A stretch of DNA of 64,000 nucleotides, taken from NCBI RefSeq assembly GCF_026967805.1, contig NZ_JAPVBG010000001.1:1302047-1366046 (forward strand), read 5' to 3'. The position numbers and the translations under genes were made by a program. Numbering within the stretch: the first letter of the stretch is position 1; each line of letters starts with the position of its first letter. The notes beneath the pieces are model-generated. The model made no database searches, was not told where the DNA came from, and saw only the letters and a program-made list of their open reading frames with translations. Of this stretch, positions 53,942 through 62,715 are shown piece after piece. The stretch is from Blastococcus sp. VKM Ac-2987 (lineage in GTDB: Bacteria > Actinomycetota > Actinomycetes > Mycobacteriales > Geodermatophilaceae).

Positions 53942-55714
53942 ATGGGGAGTGCATTGCGAGCGGAGGCCTCGGGCCCGCAGACGACCAGCCGACCGCTCCG
54001 GGCGTGGCAGCAGACCGCCCTCGGCCAGTACGAGGAGGCCTCCCCCAAGGACTTCCTGGTCACCGCTACGCCGGGCGCCGGCAAGACGACCTTCGCCCTG
54101 ACCCTCGCCGCCCGGCTGCTGTCCCGCCGGGAGGTCGCCCGCGTCGTCGTCGTCTGCCCGACCGACCACCTGCGGCTGCAGTGGGCCGAGGCCGCCGACG
54201 CGATGGGCATCGTCCTGGACCCGAACCTGACCAACGCCGTCGGACCGGTGCGCGCCGGCACCCAGGGCTACGTCACCACCTACGCGCAGGTGGCGGGCAA
54301 GCCGATGCTGCACGCCGCCCGGTCCACCGCCGTCAAGTCGCTGGTGATCCTCGACGAGGTGCACCACGCCGGCGACGGCCTCTCCTGGGGCGAGGCGGTC
54401 GAGGAGGCCTACGGCATGGCCGCGCGCCGGCTCTGCCTCACCGGGACGCCGTTCCGCACCAAGCCCGACGAGCGCATCCCCTTCGTCCGGTACGAGGAGG
54501 ACACCTTCGAAGGCGAGGCGGGCGGTCTGGTCAGCCGGGCCGACTACACCTACGGCTACAAGGAGGCGCTGGCCGACGCCGTCGTCCGCCCCGTCGTCTT
54601 CGCCGCCTACACCGGCACGTCCCGCTGGCGGAACTCCGCCGGTGAGGTCGTCGCCGCGTCGCTGAGCGAGGCCGGCACCCGGTCGGTGGAGATGCAGGCG
54701 TGGCGCACCGCGCTGGATCCCAAGGGCCAGTGGGTGCCGCACGTGATCGCGGCGATGGACGACCGGATCACCCACCTCCGTGAGGAGGGCGGCATGCCCG
54801 ACGCCGCCGGGTTGGTGCTGGCCAGCGACCAGGACGACGCCCGCGAGTACGCCAAGATCGTGCGCCGGGTGACCGGCAAGGCGCCCGAGCTGATCCTCTC
54901 CGACGACCCCAAGGCGTCGAAGAAGATCGAGAAGTTCAACAAGGGCGGCGCCCGGATCGCGGTCTGCGTGCGGATGGTCTCCGAGGGCGTCGACGTCCCG
55001 CGCGCCGCCGTCCTGGCCTGGATGACCTCCTACCGCACCCCGCTGTTCTTCGCCCAGGCCGTCGGCCGTGTCGTGCGCGCCCGGACGCCACACGAGTCGG
55101 CGACCGTCTTCCTCCCCGCCGTGCGCCCGCTGCTGTCGCTGGCCGCGTCGATGGAGGAACAGCGCAACCACGTCATGCCGCCGCCGAAGACCCAGCCGGA
55201 CGAGGAGCTGGAGGCGCTCGACCTGCCGCCGCGGGAGCCGAAGGAGGGCGAGATGAAGCAGTGGGAGGCCCTCGAGGCCGACGCCCGCTTCGCCCACGTG
55301 CTGAGCAGCGGGACGGCGCACACCGGTGAGGGACGCCCCGCGCTGGTGGCCCCCGAGGAGGAGGACTTCCTCGGCATCCCCGGCCTGCTCACCCCGGAGC
55401 AGACCGCGTCACTGCTGGCCAAGCGGGACGACGAGCTGCGGATCCGCATCGCGCAGAGCCATCGCAACGACGGCGACGACTTCATGGTCGTCGAGGACCA
55501 CCCCGACGAGGACGACGCCGGCCGCTCGTGGCGCGACGCCGCCGAGCTGCGCCGGGAGATCAACCGTATGGTCAACCGGGTCGCTGCGCGCACCTCGCAG
55601 CCGCAGGCCGTGGTGCACACCCAGCTGCGCCAGTCGGTGCCCGGCCCGCCGTCGGCATCGGCGTCGGTCGACGTGCTCCGCGCCCGCCGGGAGCGCCTCC
55701 GCACCATGCTCTGA
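53942..55714 (+). CDS. DEAD/DEAH-like SF2 helicase
   Basis: A 590-residue helicase. Motifs are Q-like RPLRAWQQTAL, Walker A VTATPGAGKTTFALTLA, DEVH in VILDEVHHAGD, motif III LCLTGTPFR, and a second motor half with RIAVCVRMVSEGVDVPRAAVLAW and AQAVGRVVRARTPH (motif VI). The C-terminal third is acidic with coiled parts (AELRREINRMVNRV). This resembles a conserved actinobacterial ATPase of unknown pathway rather than RecG, PriA or restriction enzymes. I preferred ATG53942 over an ATG twelve bases upstream because CAGAAT at 53926-53931 would place the start of transcription after the latter. Confidence 0.85.
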   Translation: MGSALRAEASGPQTTSRPLRAWQQTALGQYEEASPKDFLVTATPGAGKTTFALTLAARLLSRREVARVVVVCPTDHLRLQWAEAADAMGIVLDPNLTNAVGPVRAGTQGYVTTYAQVAGKPMLHAARSTAVKSLVILDEVHHAGDGLSWGEAVEEAYGMAARRLCLTGTPFRTKPDERIPFVRYEEDTFEGEAGGLVSRADYTYGYKEALADAVVRPVVFAAYTGTSRWRNSAGEVVAASLSEAGTRSVEMQAWRTALDPKGQWVPHVIAAMDDRITHLREEGGMPDAAGLVLASDQDDAREYAKIVRRVTGKAPELILSDDPKASKKIEKFNKGGARIAVCVRMVSEGVDVPRAAVLAWMTSYRTPLFFAQAVGRVVRARTPHESATVFLPAVRPLLSLAASMEEQRNHVMPPPKTQPDEELEALDLPPREPKEGEMKQWEALEADARFAHVLSSGTAHTGEGRPALVAPEEEDFLGIPGLLTPEQTASLLAKRDDELRIRIAQSHRNDGDDFMVVEDHPDEDDAGRSWRDAAELRREINRMVNRVAARTSQPQAVVHTQLRQSVPGPPSASASVDVLRARRERLRTML

Positions 55715-55733
55715 CGCGCTCCGGGCCGGTGGG

Positions 55734-58727
55734 TCAGGACGTCGTCAGCAGGCCGCGCGAGGCGGCGACGGCGACCGCCTCGGTGCGGCCGCTGGCGCCG
55801 AGCTTGGCCAGGATGTTGCTGACGTGCACGCTCGCGGTCTTCTCGCTGATGTACAGCTCGCCGCCGATCTGCCGGTTCGTGCGCCCCCGCGCCAGCAGCC
55901 GCAGCACCTCCGCCTCGCGCGGGGTGAGGACGGCGGAGACCGACGGCGTGCGGATCCCGGCGACGTCGAGCCGTCCCCGCCGCGCCAGCGCCTCCACCGC
56001 GGCCCGCAGCGGTCCGGCCCCCAGCCCGACCGCCACCTCGTGCGCCAGCTGCGCCTGCTCGGTGGCGCCCACCCGGTCACCGGTCGCCAGCAGCGCCTCG
56101 GCCAGCCGCCACCGGGACCGCGCGATCTCGTACCGGTGCCAGGGCTCGAACGCCGCGACGGCGGCCCGCCACAGCTCCGGCTCTGCCCGGTCGTGCAGCC
56201 GCGCGACCTCGGCCTCCACCCGCGCCAGCCACGCCGCCGCCTCGACCTGCAACGCCGGAGTCACCTCCCGGCGGTAGACGTCGACGGCGTACCGCGCCGC
56301 GTCGGCGAGCCCGTCGCCGGCCGCGACCCAGTGCTCGGCGACCGCTCCGTCGTCCACGAGCCGCGCCGCGGCCACGGCGTCGCCCACCGGCCCCAGCGCA
56401 CCGGCGGCGATGCGCAGCACGGCCAGGTGGTCCTCCGGCCACTGCTCGCGCAGCCGCCGGCACGCCGCGCCGGCGACCGCCGCCGCCGTCGCCGGATCGC
56501 CCGCCCAGCCGGCGAGGTCGACCTCCGACGCGGCGGTGACCAGGCCCAGCAGCACGTGCTCGCGCAGCCGGGGGATCAGCGCCCGCGCCCAGCCGAGCCG
56601 CTCCCGCGCCGCCGCCTCCCCCCGTCCCACCAGGACCAGCAGGCCGGCGGCCCGCACGTGCGAGGCCATCTCCGGCACCCGCGCGAGGGCGTCCGCCTCG
56701 GCGAGGCTCGCGTCCCACTCCCCCGCCATGTACAGCGCGGTGACCTGCAGGTGCCGCAGCTCGGCCGGGTAGAAGGCCCACTCCATGCCCAGGTCGCGCG
56801 CCCGTGCCGTCGCCTGCCCCGTCCACGCCAGCGTCTCGGGGATGCGCCCGCCCTCGAAGGCGAGGGTCGCCAGGTTGAACAGCACCCGCATCTCGACGTC
56901 GACGTCCCCCGACCGCTGCGCCCGGGCCAGCGCCTCCGCCAGCCGCTGCCGCACGGTCTCCTCGTCGGGCGGGGGGTGCGCGCGCACCTGCGACACCGCC
57001 GTGTCCGACCACGCGCCGTCCAGCCCGAGCACGTCGGCCGCGGCGAGGGCCTCCTCGGCCGCGGCGTCGCCCTCGGCGAGCAGGTTGAGCGAGTAGCTGG
57101 TGCGCGCATGGGTGGCCGCCGCCCACGTCCGCACCTCGGAGGGCGGCTCCGCCGGCACCAGGCTCAGCGCGGCGGCGCTCTCCTGGTGGGCGCCGTGCAC
57201 GTTCTCCACCCGCGCCATCGTCTGGGCCAGCGTGTAGTGCACCCGCGCCCGCCGCGCCGGGTCGCCGTCGGGACCGAGCACCTCGAGGGCCGAGCGGAGC
57301 AGCGCGACGGCGCGGTGCAGCTCCCCCACCGTGCGCGCGGTGGCCGCCGTCTCGGTCAGCAGCGCCACCTGATCGCGCCCGGCCCGCCCGGTGGCGTCGG
57401 GCACCGCCGACCACAGCGCGAGCGCGCCCTCCAAGTGCTGCAGCTGCTCGGCCGGTGCCCCGACGCGGCACGCCTCCGCCGCCGCCTCCAGCGACGCGCT
57501 CAGCGCCGCCGGCAGGTCGTTGCTGCCTCGCGCGTGGTGCGCCCGCTCGGCCGCGGTGCCGGCGTCAGGGCGGTCGGCCAGGTACGCGGCGATCGCCGCG
57601 TGCAGTCCCACCCGCTCGCCCGGCAGCAGGTCGGCGAGGACGGCCTCGCGCAGCAGCGCGTGCCGGAAGCGGTAGCGCCCGTCGTCGGAGACCACGAGCA
57701 GGTGGTGGTGCACGACCTCGGCGAACGCCCGGTCCAGCTCGTCCGCGGCGAGCTCGCCGATCGCGGCGACCAGCTCGTGGCGCACCCGCCGGCCGGCGAC
57801 GGCGGCCACCCGCAGCACCCGCTGCGCCGCCGGCGACCGCTGCTCCACCCGCGCCAGGAGGACGTCGGTCAGCCCCAGCGGCAGCACCTCGCCCTGCAGG
57901 CCGGCGGCGAGCAGCTCCTCGGCGTAGAAGGCGTTGCCCTCGGCCCGCGCGACGACGTCGTCGACCGTGCCCTCGGGGATGCCGCCGGCCTCGGCGGCCA
58001 GCCCGCGGACGAGGTCCCCCACCGCCGCATCGGGGAGCGGGGGCAGCTCGACCCGCTCCACCCCGGGCAGCCGCACCAGCTCGGCCAGCAGCGGGCGCAG
58101 CGGGTGCCGCCGGTGCAGGTCGTCCGCGCGGTAGGAGGCGACGACCACGACCGGCTCGTCGGTCAACCGGGCGAGCAGGTAGCGCAGGAGGTCGCGGCTG
58201 GACCGGTCGGCCCAGTGCACGTCCTCGAGCACCACCAGCAGCGGGCCGGTCGCGGCCAGCTCGCACAGCAGCCCGGCGACCGACTCGAACAGCTGGAGTC
58301 GGCCGTCGTCGACCGGCTGCGGAGCCGCCCGGTGCGGCAGCGGGCTGCCGAGGTCCTGACCCTCCGCGGGCGGCCGCACCGGCACGACCGCGCCGGGCCG
58401 GCCGGCGATGAGCCCGGCGAGCACCGGGTTCTCCCGCGCGACGGGCACCAGCTCGGGATCGGCGACCACCGGGCGGAGCAGGTCGACGAAGGGCAGGTAG
58501 GGCAGGCCGACGTCGCCGAGGTCGACGCAGTGGCCGGTGAGCACCCGGACGCCGCGGTCGCGCGCCCGGCGGGCCAGCTCGTCGAGCAGCCGGGTCTTGC
58601 CCACGCCCGCGTCGCCGGCGAGAAGCACGGCCGACGCGCGCCCGGCGACCGCGCGGTCGACGTGCGCGAGCAGGCGGGCGAGCTCGTCGGCCCGGCCCAC
58701 CAGCGGGGCATCGTCCCAGCGTGACAC
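55734..58727 (-). CDS. LuxR-family ATPase regulator (LAL type)
   Basis: A 997-residue signal-transducing regulator. Near the N-terminus is an NTPase: PLVGRADELARLL, Walker A LLAGDAGVGKTRLL and Walker B LLVVLEDVHWADRS. A long helical, TPR-like middle (for example LATLAFEGGRIPETLAWTGQA) acts as sensor. The last 65 residues are a LuxR helix-turn-helix (LTPREAEVLRLLARGRTNRQ, then ISEKTASVHVSNILAKLG). LAL proteins switch on operons in response to small molecules. GTG58727 has CACGAT seven bases upstream (leaderless). The target is not evident; the small gene upstream is a candidate. Confidence 0.9.
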   Translation of the reverse strand: MSRWDDAPLVGRADELARLLAHVDRAVAGRASAVLLAGDAGVGKTRLLDELARRARDRGVRVLTGHCVDLGDVGLPYLPFVDLLRPVVADPELVPVARENPVLAGLIAGRPGAVVPVRPPAEGQDLGSPLPHRAAPQPVDDGRLQLFESVAGLLCELAATGPLLVVLEDVHWADRSSRDLLRYLLARLTDEPVVVVASYRADDLHRRHPLRPLLAELVRLPGVERVELPPLPDAAVGDLVRGLAAEAGGIPEGTVDDVVARAEGNAFYAEELLAAGLQGEVLPLGLTDVLLARVEQRSPAAQRVLRVAAVAGRRVRHELVAAIGELAADELDRAFAEVVHHHLLVVSDDGRYRFRHALLREAVLADLLPGERVGLHAAIAAYLADRPDAGTAAERAHHARGSNDLPAALSASLEAAAEACRVGAPAEQLQHLEGALALWSAVPDATGRAGRDQVALLTETAATARTVGELHRAVALLRSALEVLGPDGDPARRARVHYTLAQTMARVENVHGAHQESAAALSLVPAEPPSEVRTWAAATHARTSYSLNLLAEGDAAAEEALAAADVLGLDGAWSDTAVSQVRAHPPPDEETVRQRLAEALARAQRSGDVDVEMRVLFNLATLAFEGGRIPETLAWTGQATARARDLGMEWAFYPAELRHLQVTALYMAGEWDASLAEADALARVPEMASHVRAAGLLVLVGRGEAAARERLGWARALIPRLREHVLLGLVTAASEVDLAGWAGDPATAAAVAGAACRRLREQWPEDHLAVLRIAAGALGPVGDAVAAARLVDDGAVAEHWVAAGDGLADAARYAVDVYRREVTPALQVEAAAWLARVEAEVARLHDRAEPELWRAAVAAFEPWHRYEIARSRWRLAEALLATGDRVGATEQAQLAHEVAVGLGAGPLRAAVEALARRGRLDVAGIRTPSVSAVLTPREAEVLRLLARGRTNRQIGGELYISEKTASVHVSNILAKLGASGRTEAVAVAASRGLLTTS

Positions 58728-58734
58728 GGCAGGG

Positions 58735-58740
58735 ATCGTG
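58735..58740 (-). promoter_or_regulatory. -10 element of the LuxR gene, leaderless
   Basis: CACGAT on the minus strand ends seven bases before GTG58727. Confidence 0.4.
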
Positions 58741-58789
58741 GCATGCGGGGGCGACAGGACCACCGCGTCGCCGCCCCGTCCAGCTGCGC

Positions 58790-58921
58790 TCAGCGCGAAC
58801 GCCGGCGCAGCCGCACCCAGGGTCCCGGCCGGCTCCGGGTGCCGCGGCCGAGCGACTGCAGCACCTCGCGCCGGTAGGCGAGCTCGGCCTCCAGGCCGGG
58901 GTTCGGGTAGTGCAGGGTCAT
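58790..58921 (-). CDS. 43-residue basic small protein
   Basis: Starts MTLHYPNPGLEAELAYRREV and ends in a very basic tail (RSRPGPWVRLRRRSR). The ATG at 58921 has AAGGAAC a few bases upstream, a clear ribosome site. Similar short proteins with the same N-terminal block, from memory, recur in actinobacterial genomes, but no function is known. It lies 62 bp ahead of the LuxR gene on the same strand, which may mean shared control. Confidence 0.6.
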   Translation of the reverse strand: MTLHYPNPGLEAELAYRREVLQSLGRGTRSRPGPWVRLRRRSR

Positions 58922-59158
58922 GGCCGTTCCTTCCTCGTCGTCGGTGACGGGAGGAACGTTCGTGCTGAGGCGGGCGCCCGGGCATCGGGCGACCACGCCG
59001 TCCGGGGCCCGCAGTTCGGCCTAAGGGGGACTCAGACGCACCCGTCAGGGTGACATCGGGGTCCTGCGGTGGTTCACGGCCCGCGGCACGGGAACCGCTG
59101 CGCCCGCGGCGAGCGCCGCCGGTCCCCTCCCTGGGAACCGCGACAGGAGGAGTTCGCC

Positions 59159-59404
59159 ATGCGACTCGGAACCGCCATCGTGCTGCTCGCGCTCGGCGCG
59201 ATCCTGACCTTCGCCGTGCGCGTGGACGCCACCGGCGTCGACCTGCAGGTGGTCGGCTGGATCCTGATGGCCGTCGGTGCGCTCGGCATCGTCCTGGAGC
59301 TGGCGGTCCGGAGCCGCCGGCAGCGCCGGGTCACCCGCACCGACGCGTACGGCGACCCGGCCGGCGCCCCGGTCCGCCGGAGCACCACCGAGGAGAGCTA
59401 CTGA
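59159..59404 (+). CDS. DUF6458-type small membrane protein
   Basis: An 81-residue protein with two helices (LGTAIVLLALGAILTFAVRV and LQVVGWILMAVGALGIVLEL) joined by a short loop DATGVD, and a charged tail RSRRQRRVTRTDAYGDPAG. This is the layout of the DUF6458 family of actinobacteria, function unknown. AGGAGGAG six to eight bases before ATG59159 is a strong ribosome site. A hairpin terminator follows at 59428-59456. Confidence 0.78.
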   Translation: MRLGTAIVLLALGAILTFAVRVDATGVDLQVVGWILMAVGALGIVLELAVRSRRQRRVTRTDAYGDPAGAPVRRSTTEESY

Positions 59405-59737
59405 GCGAATCCGCTCGGAGGACGCGGGAGCCCCCGCCCGGTACGGGCGGGGGCTCTCCTGCGGATGGGGTCCGGACCGGATGACGGCCGCCTCGCGGCG
59501 AGATGCACAACGCGGCTCCAGGCCCCCGACCGAGGTCGGGGCGGTAGTCCGTGAAGGCGTAACCAAATGGCACCCGGGGGCACGATGCACCCGGCCCGGA
59601 CAGCTACGAGGCTACCCGCGGACGGTCGGACATGTCGCCCCGAGTGGGCCCGCAGGGTCCGCGCAGGGGCGACGATCCGGCTCCGCTCAGGAGGGGACGG
59701 CACCTGGCCGCGGTGCGGTCCGGAGGACCGCGGTGTC
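59405..59737. other. 333-bp intergenic space
   Basis: No coding frame looks real here. It holds the terminator of the DUF6458 gene (59428-59456), a hairpin CCCCGACC/GGTCGGGG (59524-59541) and, at 59715-59731, GCGGTCC-GGA-GGACCGC, which lies right after the scramblase-like stop on the minus strand and is its probable terminator. The part 59560-59690 has some structure but I could not match it to a known RNA family. Confidence 0.6.
59428..59456 (+). terminator. hairpin terminator after the DUF6458 gene
   Basis: GAGCCCCCGCCCG and CGGGCGGGGGCTC pair over 13 bp with a 3-base loop. It stands 23 bp after the stop. Confidence 0.75.
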
Positions 59738-60463
59738 TCAGTTGAACCCGCGCTCGTCCTGCTTGAGCGCGGTGTCGACCGTCAGGGCCGAGGCGATGAC
59801 CATGCTGGCCAGGGGCTCGGGCAGGCGGTAGCGCACCAGGACGACGTAGCGGTCGGCGGTGGTGAACATCGTGCGGGCCAGCCCCTCCCACTTCTTGGTG
59901 ATCCGCGCGACCTCGACGCCGGCCGCGTCGGTGATCGCGAAGTCCCAGGCCCGCCAGTTCTCGGCCTGGATCGCCCCGACCGGCTGACCACCGGCCACCA
60001 GATCGAAGCGGATCTTCCCGAAGACGTTGGCCTGCACGATCTCCCCGACCGGCGCTCCGTCGGGCCGCTGCACCACCACCCGTGACCTCACGAGCTTCGC
60101 CGGCCGGGTGAGCACCAGCACCGGCCCGCGGGCGTCGCGCACCTCGAGCCGGTGGGTCAGGAACTGGTCGAGGTTCGAGACCAGCCGCACGGCCTTCTTC
60201 AGCGAGCTCTGCCCCACCTGCACGACGGCGCCGATTCGCTGGCCACCCCCGTCGAGCACCGCGTACTCGTTGGTGAGCTCGATCAGCTTGGTCTTCTGGT
60301 TCACCAGGAGCACCGGCTGGTCGTACAGCGAGGGGCCGGCGGGCGGGGACGGCGGCGCGGCCTGCTGGACGTGCTCGGTCCAGCCCTGGCCGTCCCACCA
60401 CCGGGCGCCCGGACCGCCGCCCGGATCGGGGTACCAGCCGGGCGGGGGCGGGGGTTGGCTCAC
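59738..60463 (-). CDS. DUF2510 plus scramblase/LURP-one-like protein
   Basis: A 241-residue protein. The N-terminus VSQPPPPPGWYPDPGG...RWWDGQGWTEH is a DUF2510 module, usually on membrane or exported proteins. Residues from about 60 form a Tubby/scramblase-like barrel: VNQKTKLIELTNEYAVLD, VRLVSNLDQFLTHRLEVRD, IVQANVFGKIRFDLVAGG, ENWRAWDFAITDAAG. Family members bind lipids; the bacterial role is unknown. GTG60463 has TAGCTT (60471-60476) seven bases upstream, so a leaderless message. No transmembrane segment. Confidence 0.82.
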   Translation of the reverse strand: MSQPPPPPGWYPDPGGGPGARWWDGQGWTEHVQQAAPPSPPAGPSLYDQPVLLVNQKTKLIELTNEYAVLDGGGQRIGAVVQVGQSSLKKAVRLVSNLDQFLTHRLEVRDARGPVLVLTRPAKLVRSRVVVQRPDGAPVGEIVQANVFGKIRFDLVAGGQPVGAIQAENWRAWDFAITDAAGVEVARITKKWEGLARTMFTTADRYVVLVRYRLPEPLASMVIASALTVDTALKQDERGFN

Positions 60464-60470
60464 GGCCGAC

Positions 60471-60476
60471 AAGCTA
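60471..60476 (-). promoter_or_regulatory. -10 element of the scramblase-like gene, leaderless
   Basis: TAGCTT on the minus strand ends seven bases before GTG60463. Confidence 0.5.
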
Positions 60477-60526
60477 GCCGTCCGCACCGTCCCGGCCGGT
60501 CGGCGACGCGTGCCAGACTCCCGCGC

Positions 60527-61798
60527 ATGGCCGACCTCACCGCCGTCGAGGAGCGCGTGCTGTCCGCCGTCGACGAGCGGTGGGCGGTGGAGCGGCTGTG
60601 CGCCATGGTCGCCGTCCCGTCGGTCGGCGGAAGCGCGGCCGAGAGCGAGGTGCAGCACCTGCTCGGCGACTGGCTCGAGGAGCTGGGCTGCACCACCGAC
60701 CGGTGGCCGATCGATCTCGCGGAGGCGGCGAGCGCCCCCGGCGCCCCAGGCCAGGAGGTCGTGCGCAGCGAGGCGTGGGGTGTCGTCGGCACGGTCGACG
60801 GCGCCGACGGCGGCACGCCGGCGCTCGTGCTGGCCGGGCACACCGACGTCGTCCCGCCCGGTGACCGCGACCTGTGGGCGGGCGACCCGTTCGTCCCCCG
60901 GATCGCCGGCGGGGCCGTGCACGGCCGCGGTGCCTGCGACATGAAGGCCGGGGTGGTCGCCGCGCTGGCGGCGGTGCACGCACTGCGGACGGCGGGAGTG
61001 CGCCTGGCCCGCCCGATGGCGCTGCACGGCGTCGTCGGCGAGGAGGACGGCGGCCTCGGCGCCTGGGCCACGCTGCGCCGCGGGCACACCGGCGAGCTGT
61101 GCGTCATCCCCGAGCCCACCGCCCGGGCCGTCGTCACCGCCCACGGCGGGGCCCTCACCTTCCGGCTGGAGGTGAGCGGCCACGCCGCCCACGCCGCCAT
61201 GCGCGACCGCGGCGTCTCCGCCGTCGAACTCTTCGCGCACGTGCACGGGGAGCTGATCGCCTTCGAGGCCGAGCGGCAGCGCGACGCCGATCCCCGCTTC
61301 GGCGAGGCCCGGTTTCCGCACGGCATCTCGATCGGCCGGGTGCAGGCCGGCGACTGGGCCAGCTCGGTGCCCGACCGGCTGGTCGCCGAGGGCCGGTACG
61401 GGGTCCGGGTGGGCGAACCCGTGGAGACGGCGCGGGCGGCGCTGGAGGCCCGGCTGGCCGACGTCTGCGCCGCGCACCCGTGGCTCGCCGCGCACCCGGT
61501 GCGGCTGACCTGGACCGGCGGCGCCTTCGCCAGCGGCGAGCTGCCGGCCGGCTCACCGCTGCTGCCCGCGATGCGCTCCGCCGTGGTGGACGCGGGCGGC
61601 GACGAGCCCACCGAGCGGGCGATCGCGGCCGGCACCGACCTGCGGCTCTACGCCGCCGCGGGCATCCCGACGCTGCACTACGGCCCGGGCGACCTGCACC
61701 TCGCGCACGGGCCGCAGGAGTCGGTGCCGGTGGCCGAGCTGGTCACCGCCGCCCGCGCCTTCGCCCTGCTGGCGCTGCGCAGCTGCGGGGTCCGGTGA
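60527..61798 (+). CDS. M20-family metallopeptidase (ArgE/DapE type)
   Basis: A 423-residue zinc peptidase/deacylase. Metal and catalytic residues are visible: His and Asp in VLAGHTDVVPP, Asp in GRGACDMKAG, Glu-Glu in VVGEEDGGLG, and the late His in DLHLAHGPQESVPV. LEVSGHAAHAAMRDRGVSAVE is the dimerisation lid of the family. It could act on acetylated amino acids or dipeptides; DapE would be expected in the lysine cluster. ATG60527 may be leaderless (CAGACT seven bases upstream). The HD gene overlaps its stop. Confidence 0.85.
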   Translation: MADLTAVEERVLSAVDERWAVERLCAMVAVPSVGGSAAESEVQHLLGDWLEELGCTTDRWPIDLAEAASAPGAPGQEVVRSEAWGVVGTVDGADGGTPALVLAGHTDVVPPGDRDLWAGDPFVPRIAGGAVHGRGACDMKAGVVAALAAVHALRTAGVRLARPMALHGVVGEEDGGLGAWATLRRGHTGELCVIPEPTARAVVTAHGGALTFRLEVSGHAAHAAMRDRGVSAVELFAHVHGELIAFEAERQRDADPRFGEARFPHGISIGRVQAGDWASSVPDRLVAEGRYGVRVGEPVETARAALEARLADVCAAHPWLAAHPVRLTWTGGAFASGELPAGSPLLPAMRSAVVDAGGDEPTERAIAAGTDLRLYAAAGIPTLHYGPGDLHLAHGPQESVPVAELVTAARAFALLALRSCGVR

Positions 61799-62436
61799 GC
61801 GGCCCGGTCGGCTTCGACGCCTGGACCGCGCTTGCCGGGGACTCCCCCACCTCGCGCACCGAGTGGGCCGCCGTCGTCGCGGCGTGGAGCGAGCCGCACC
61901 GCACATACCACGACCTGGCACACCTGGCGGCGGTCCTGGGCCTGGTCGACCGGCTGGCCCCCGACGTCCCCGATCCCGCCGCCGTGCGGCTGGCCGCCTG
62001 GTACCACGACGTCGTCTACGACCCACGGCGCGCGGACAACGAGCAGGTCAGCGCCGACCGCGCCCGCGCCGGTCTGCGCGGGCTGGTCCCCGACGAGCGG
62101 GTCGACGAGGTGGTGCGGCTGGTGCTGCTCACCGCCGGGCACGACGCCGCACCGGGCGACGCGAACGGCGCCGCCCTCTGCGACGCCGACCTCGCGGTGC
62201 TGGCCAGCCCGCCGGCGGCCTACGCCGGCTACGCGTCGGCGGTCCGCGCCGAGTACGGGCACCTGGACGACGAGACGTTCACCGCCGGGCGGATCGCCGT
62301 CCTGGAGCAGCTGCTGGCGCTGCCCCGGCTCTACCGGCTGCCCGCCGCGGAGGAGTGGGAGCCGCTGGCCCGCGCCAACCTCGGCGCGGAGCTCACCCTG
62401 CTGAGGCAGCGGGCCGGCGGGGCTTCCGGAGCCTGA
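61795..62436 (+). CDS. HD-domain metal-dependent phosphohydrolase-like protein
   Basis: A 213-residue protein with HD-fold motifs: EPHRTYHDLAHLAAVL, LAAWYHDVVYDPRRADNE (HD), VRLVLLTAGHDAAPGD and a final helix pack ending LTLLRQRAG. This matches predicted HD phosphohydrolases of unknown substrate. The GTG start overlaps the peptidase stop (GTGA). Its last 44 bases overlap the DUF4031 gene on the other strand. Confidence 0.83.
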   Translation: MSGPVGFDAWTALAGDSPTSRTEWAAVVAAWSEPHRTYHDLAHLAAVLGLVDRLAPDVPDPAAVRLAAWYHDVVYDPRRADNEQVSADRARAGLRGLVPDERVDEVVRLVLLTAGHDAAPGDANGAALCDADLAVLASPPAAYAGYASAVRAEYGHLDDETFTAGRIAVLEQLLALPRLYRLPAAEEWEPLARANLGAELTLLRQRAGGASGA

Positions 62437-62677
62437 GCCCGGCGGCGAGCAGCCGCTGCAGCAGCTCCCGGCACTCGACCGGTTGGGCGCCGGCCGCCAC
62501 CGCGACGTCGTAGAGGTCCTCGGGGACGTCGTAGTGGTCGCCCTGGAACGCCCGCCGCGGGATGCCCAGCTCGGCCGCCACGAAGGCGTGCAGCTCCGCG
62601 TAGCTGACGTCGCTGACCAGGTGGGACCAGCGGCGGCCGCGCCACGGCCACACCGGGGAGTCGATCAGCACGGCCAC
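62393..62677 (-). CDS. DUF4031 protein
   Basis: A 94-residue protein: MAVLIDSPVWPWRGRRWSHL, then DVSYAELHAFVAAELGIP and FQGDHYDVPEDLYDVAVAAG, the DUF4031 signature. Function is unknown; it often accompanies HD or metal-dependent proteins. Its 3' end overlaps the HD gene by 44 bp, so the two transcripts are complementary at their tails. Confidence 0.82.
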   Translation of the reverse strand: MAVLIDSPVWPWRGRRWSHLVSDVSYAELHAFVAAELGIPRRAFQGDHYDVPEDLYDVAVAAGAQPVECRELLQRLLAAGLRLRKPRRPAASAG

Positions 62678-62702
62678 GGGGAGCAGTCTGCCGCGCCCCG
62701 AC

Positions 62703-62708
62703 TAGCGT
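62703..62708 (+). promoter_or_regulatory. -10 element of the Gfo/Idh gene, leaderless
   Basis: TAGCGT ends seven bases before GTG62716 with no Shine-Dalgarno between. Confidence 0.55.
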
Positions 62709-62715
62709 CTGCCGG

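Noticed and set aside
46160-55714. Helicases, PIN and HNH nucleases as an anti-phage defence island
   Set aside because: The genes are on both strands with separate promoters, XPB and its neighbour are core genes, and there is no methyltransferase, restriction subunit, reverse transcriptase or other defence marker.
58952-58963. Palindrome GAACGTTC upstream of the small-protein gene
   Set aside because: Eight bases only, no -10 overlap and no second copy; not enough to call an operator.
59560-59690. Possible structured RNA or riboswitch
   Set aside because: Several short pairings exist, but no known riboswitch core (cobalamin, SAM, ydaO, ykkC, TPP) is recognisable and the downstream genes give no support.
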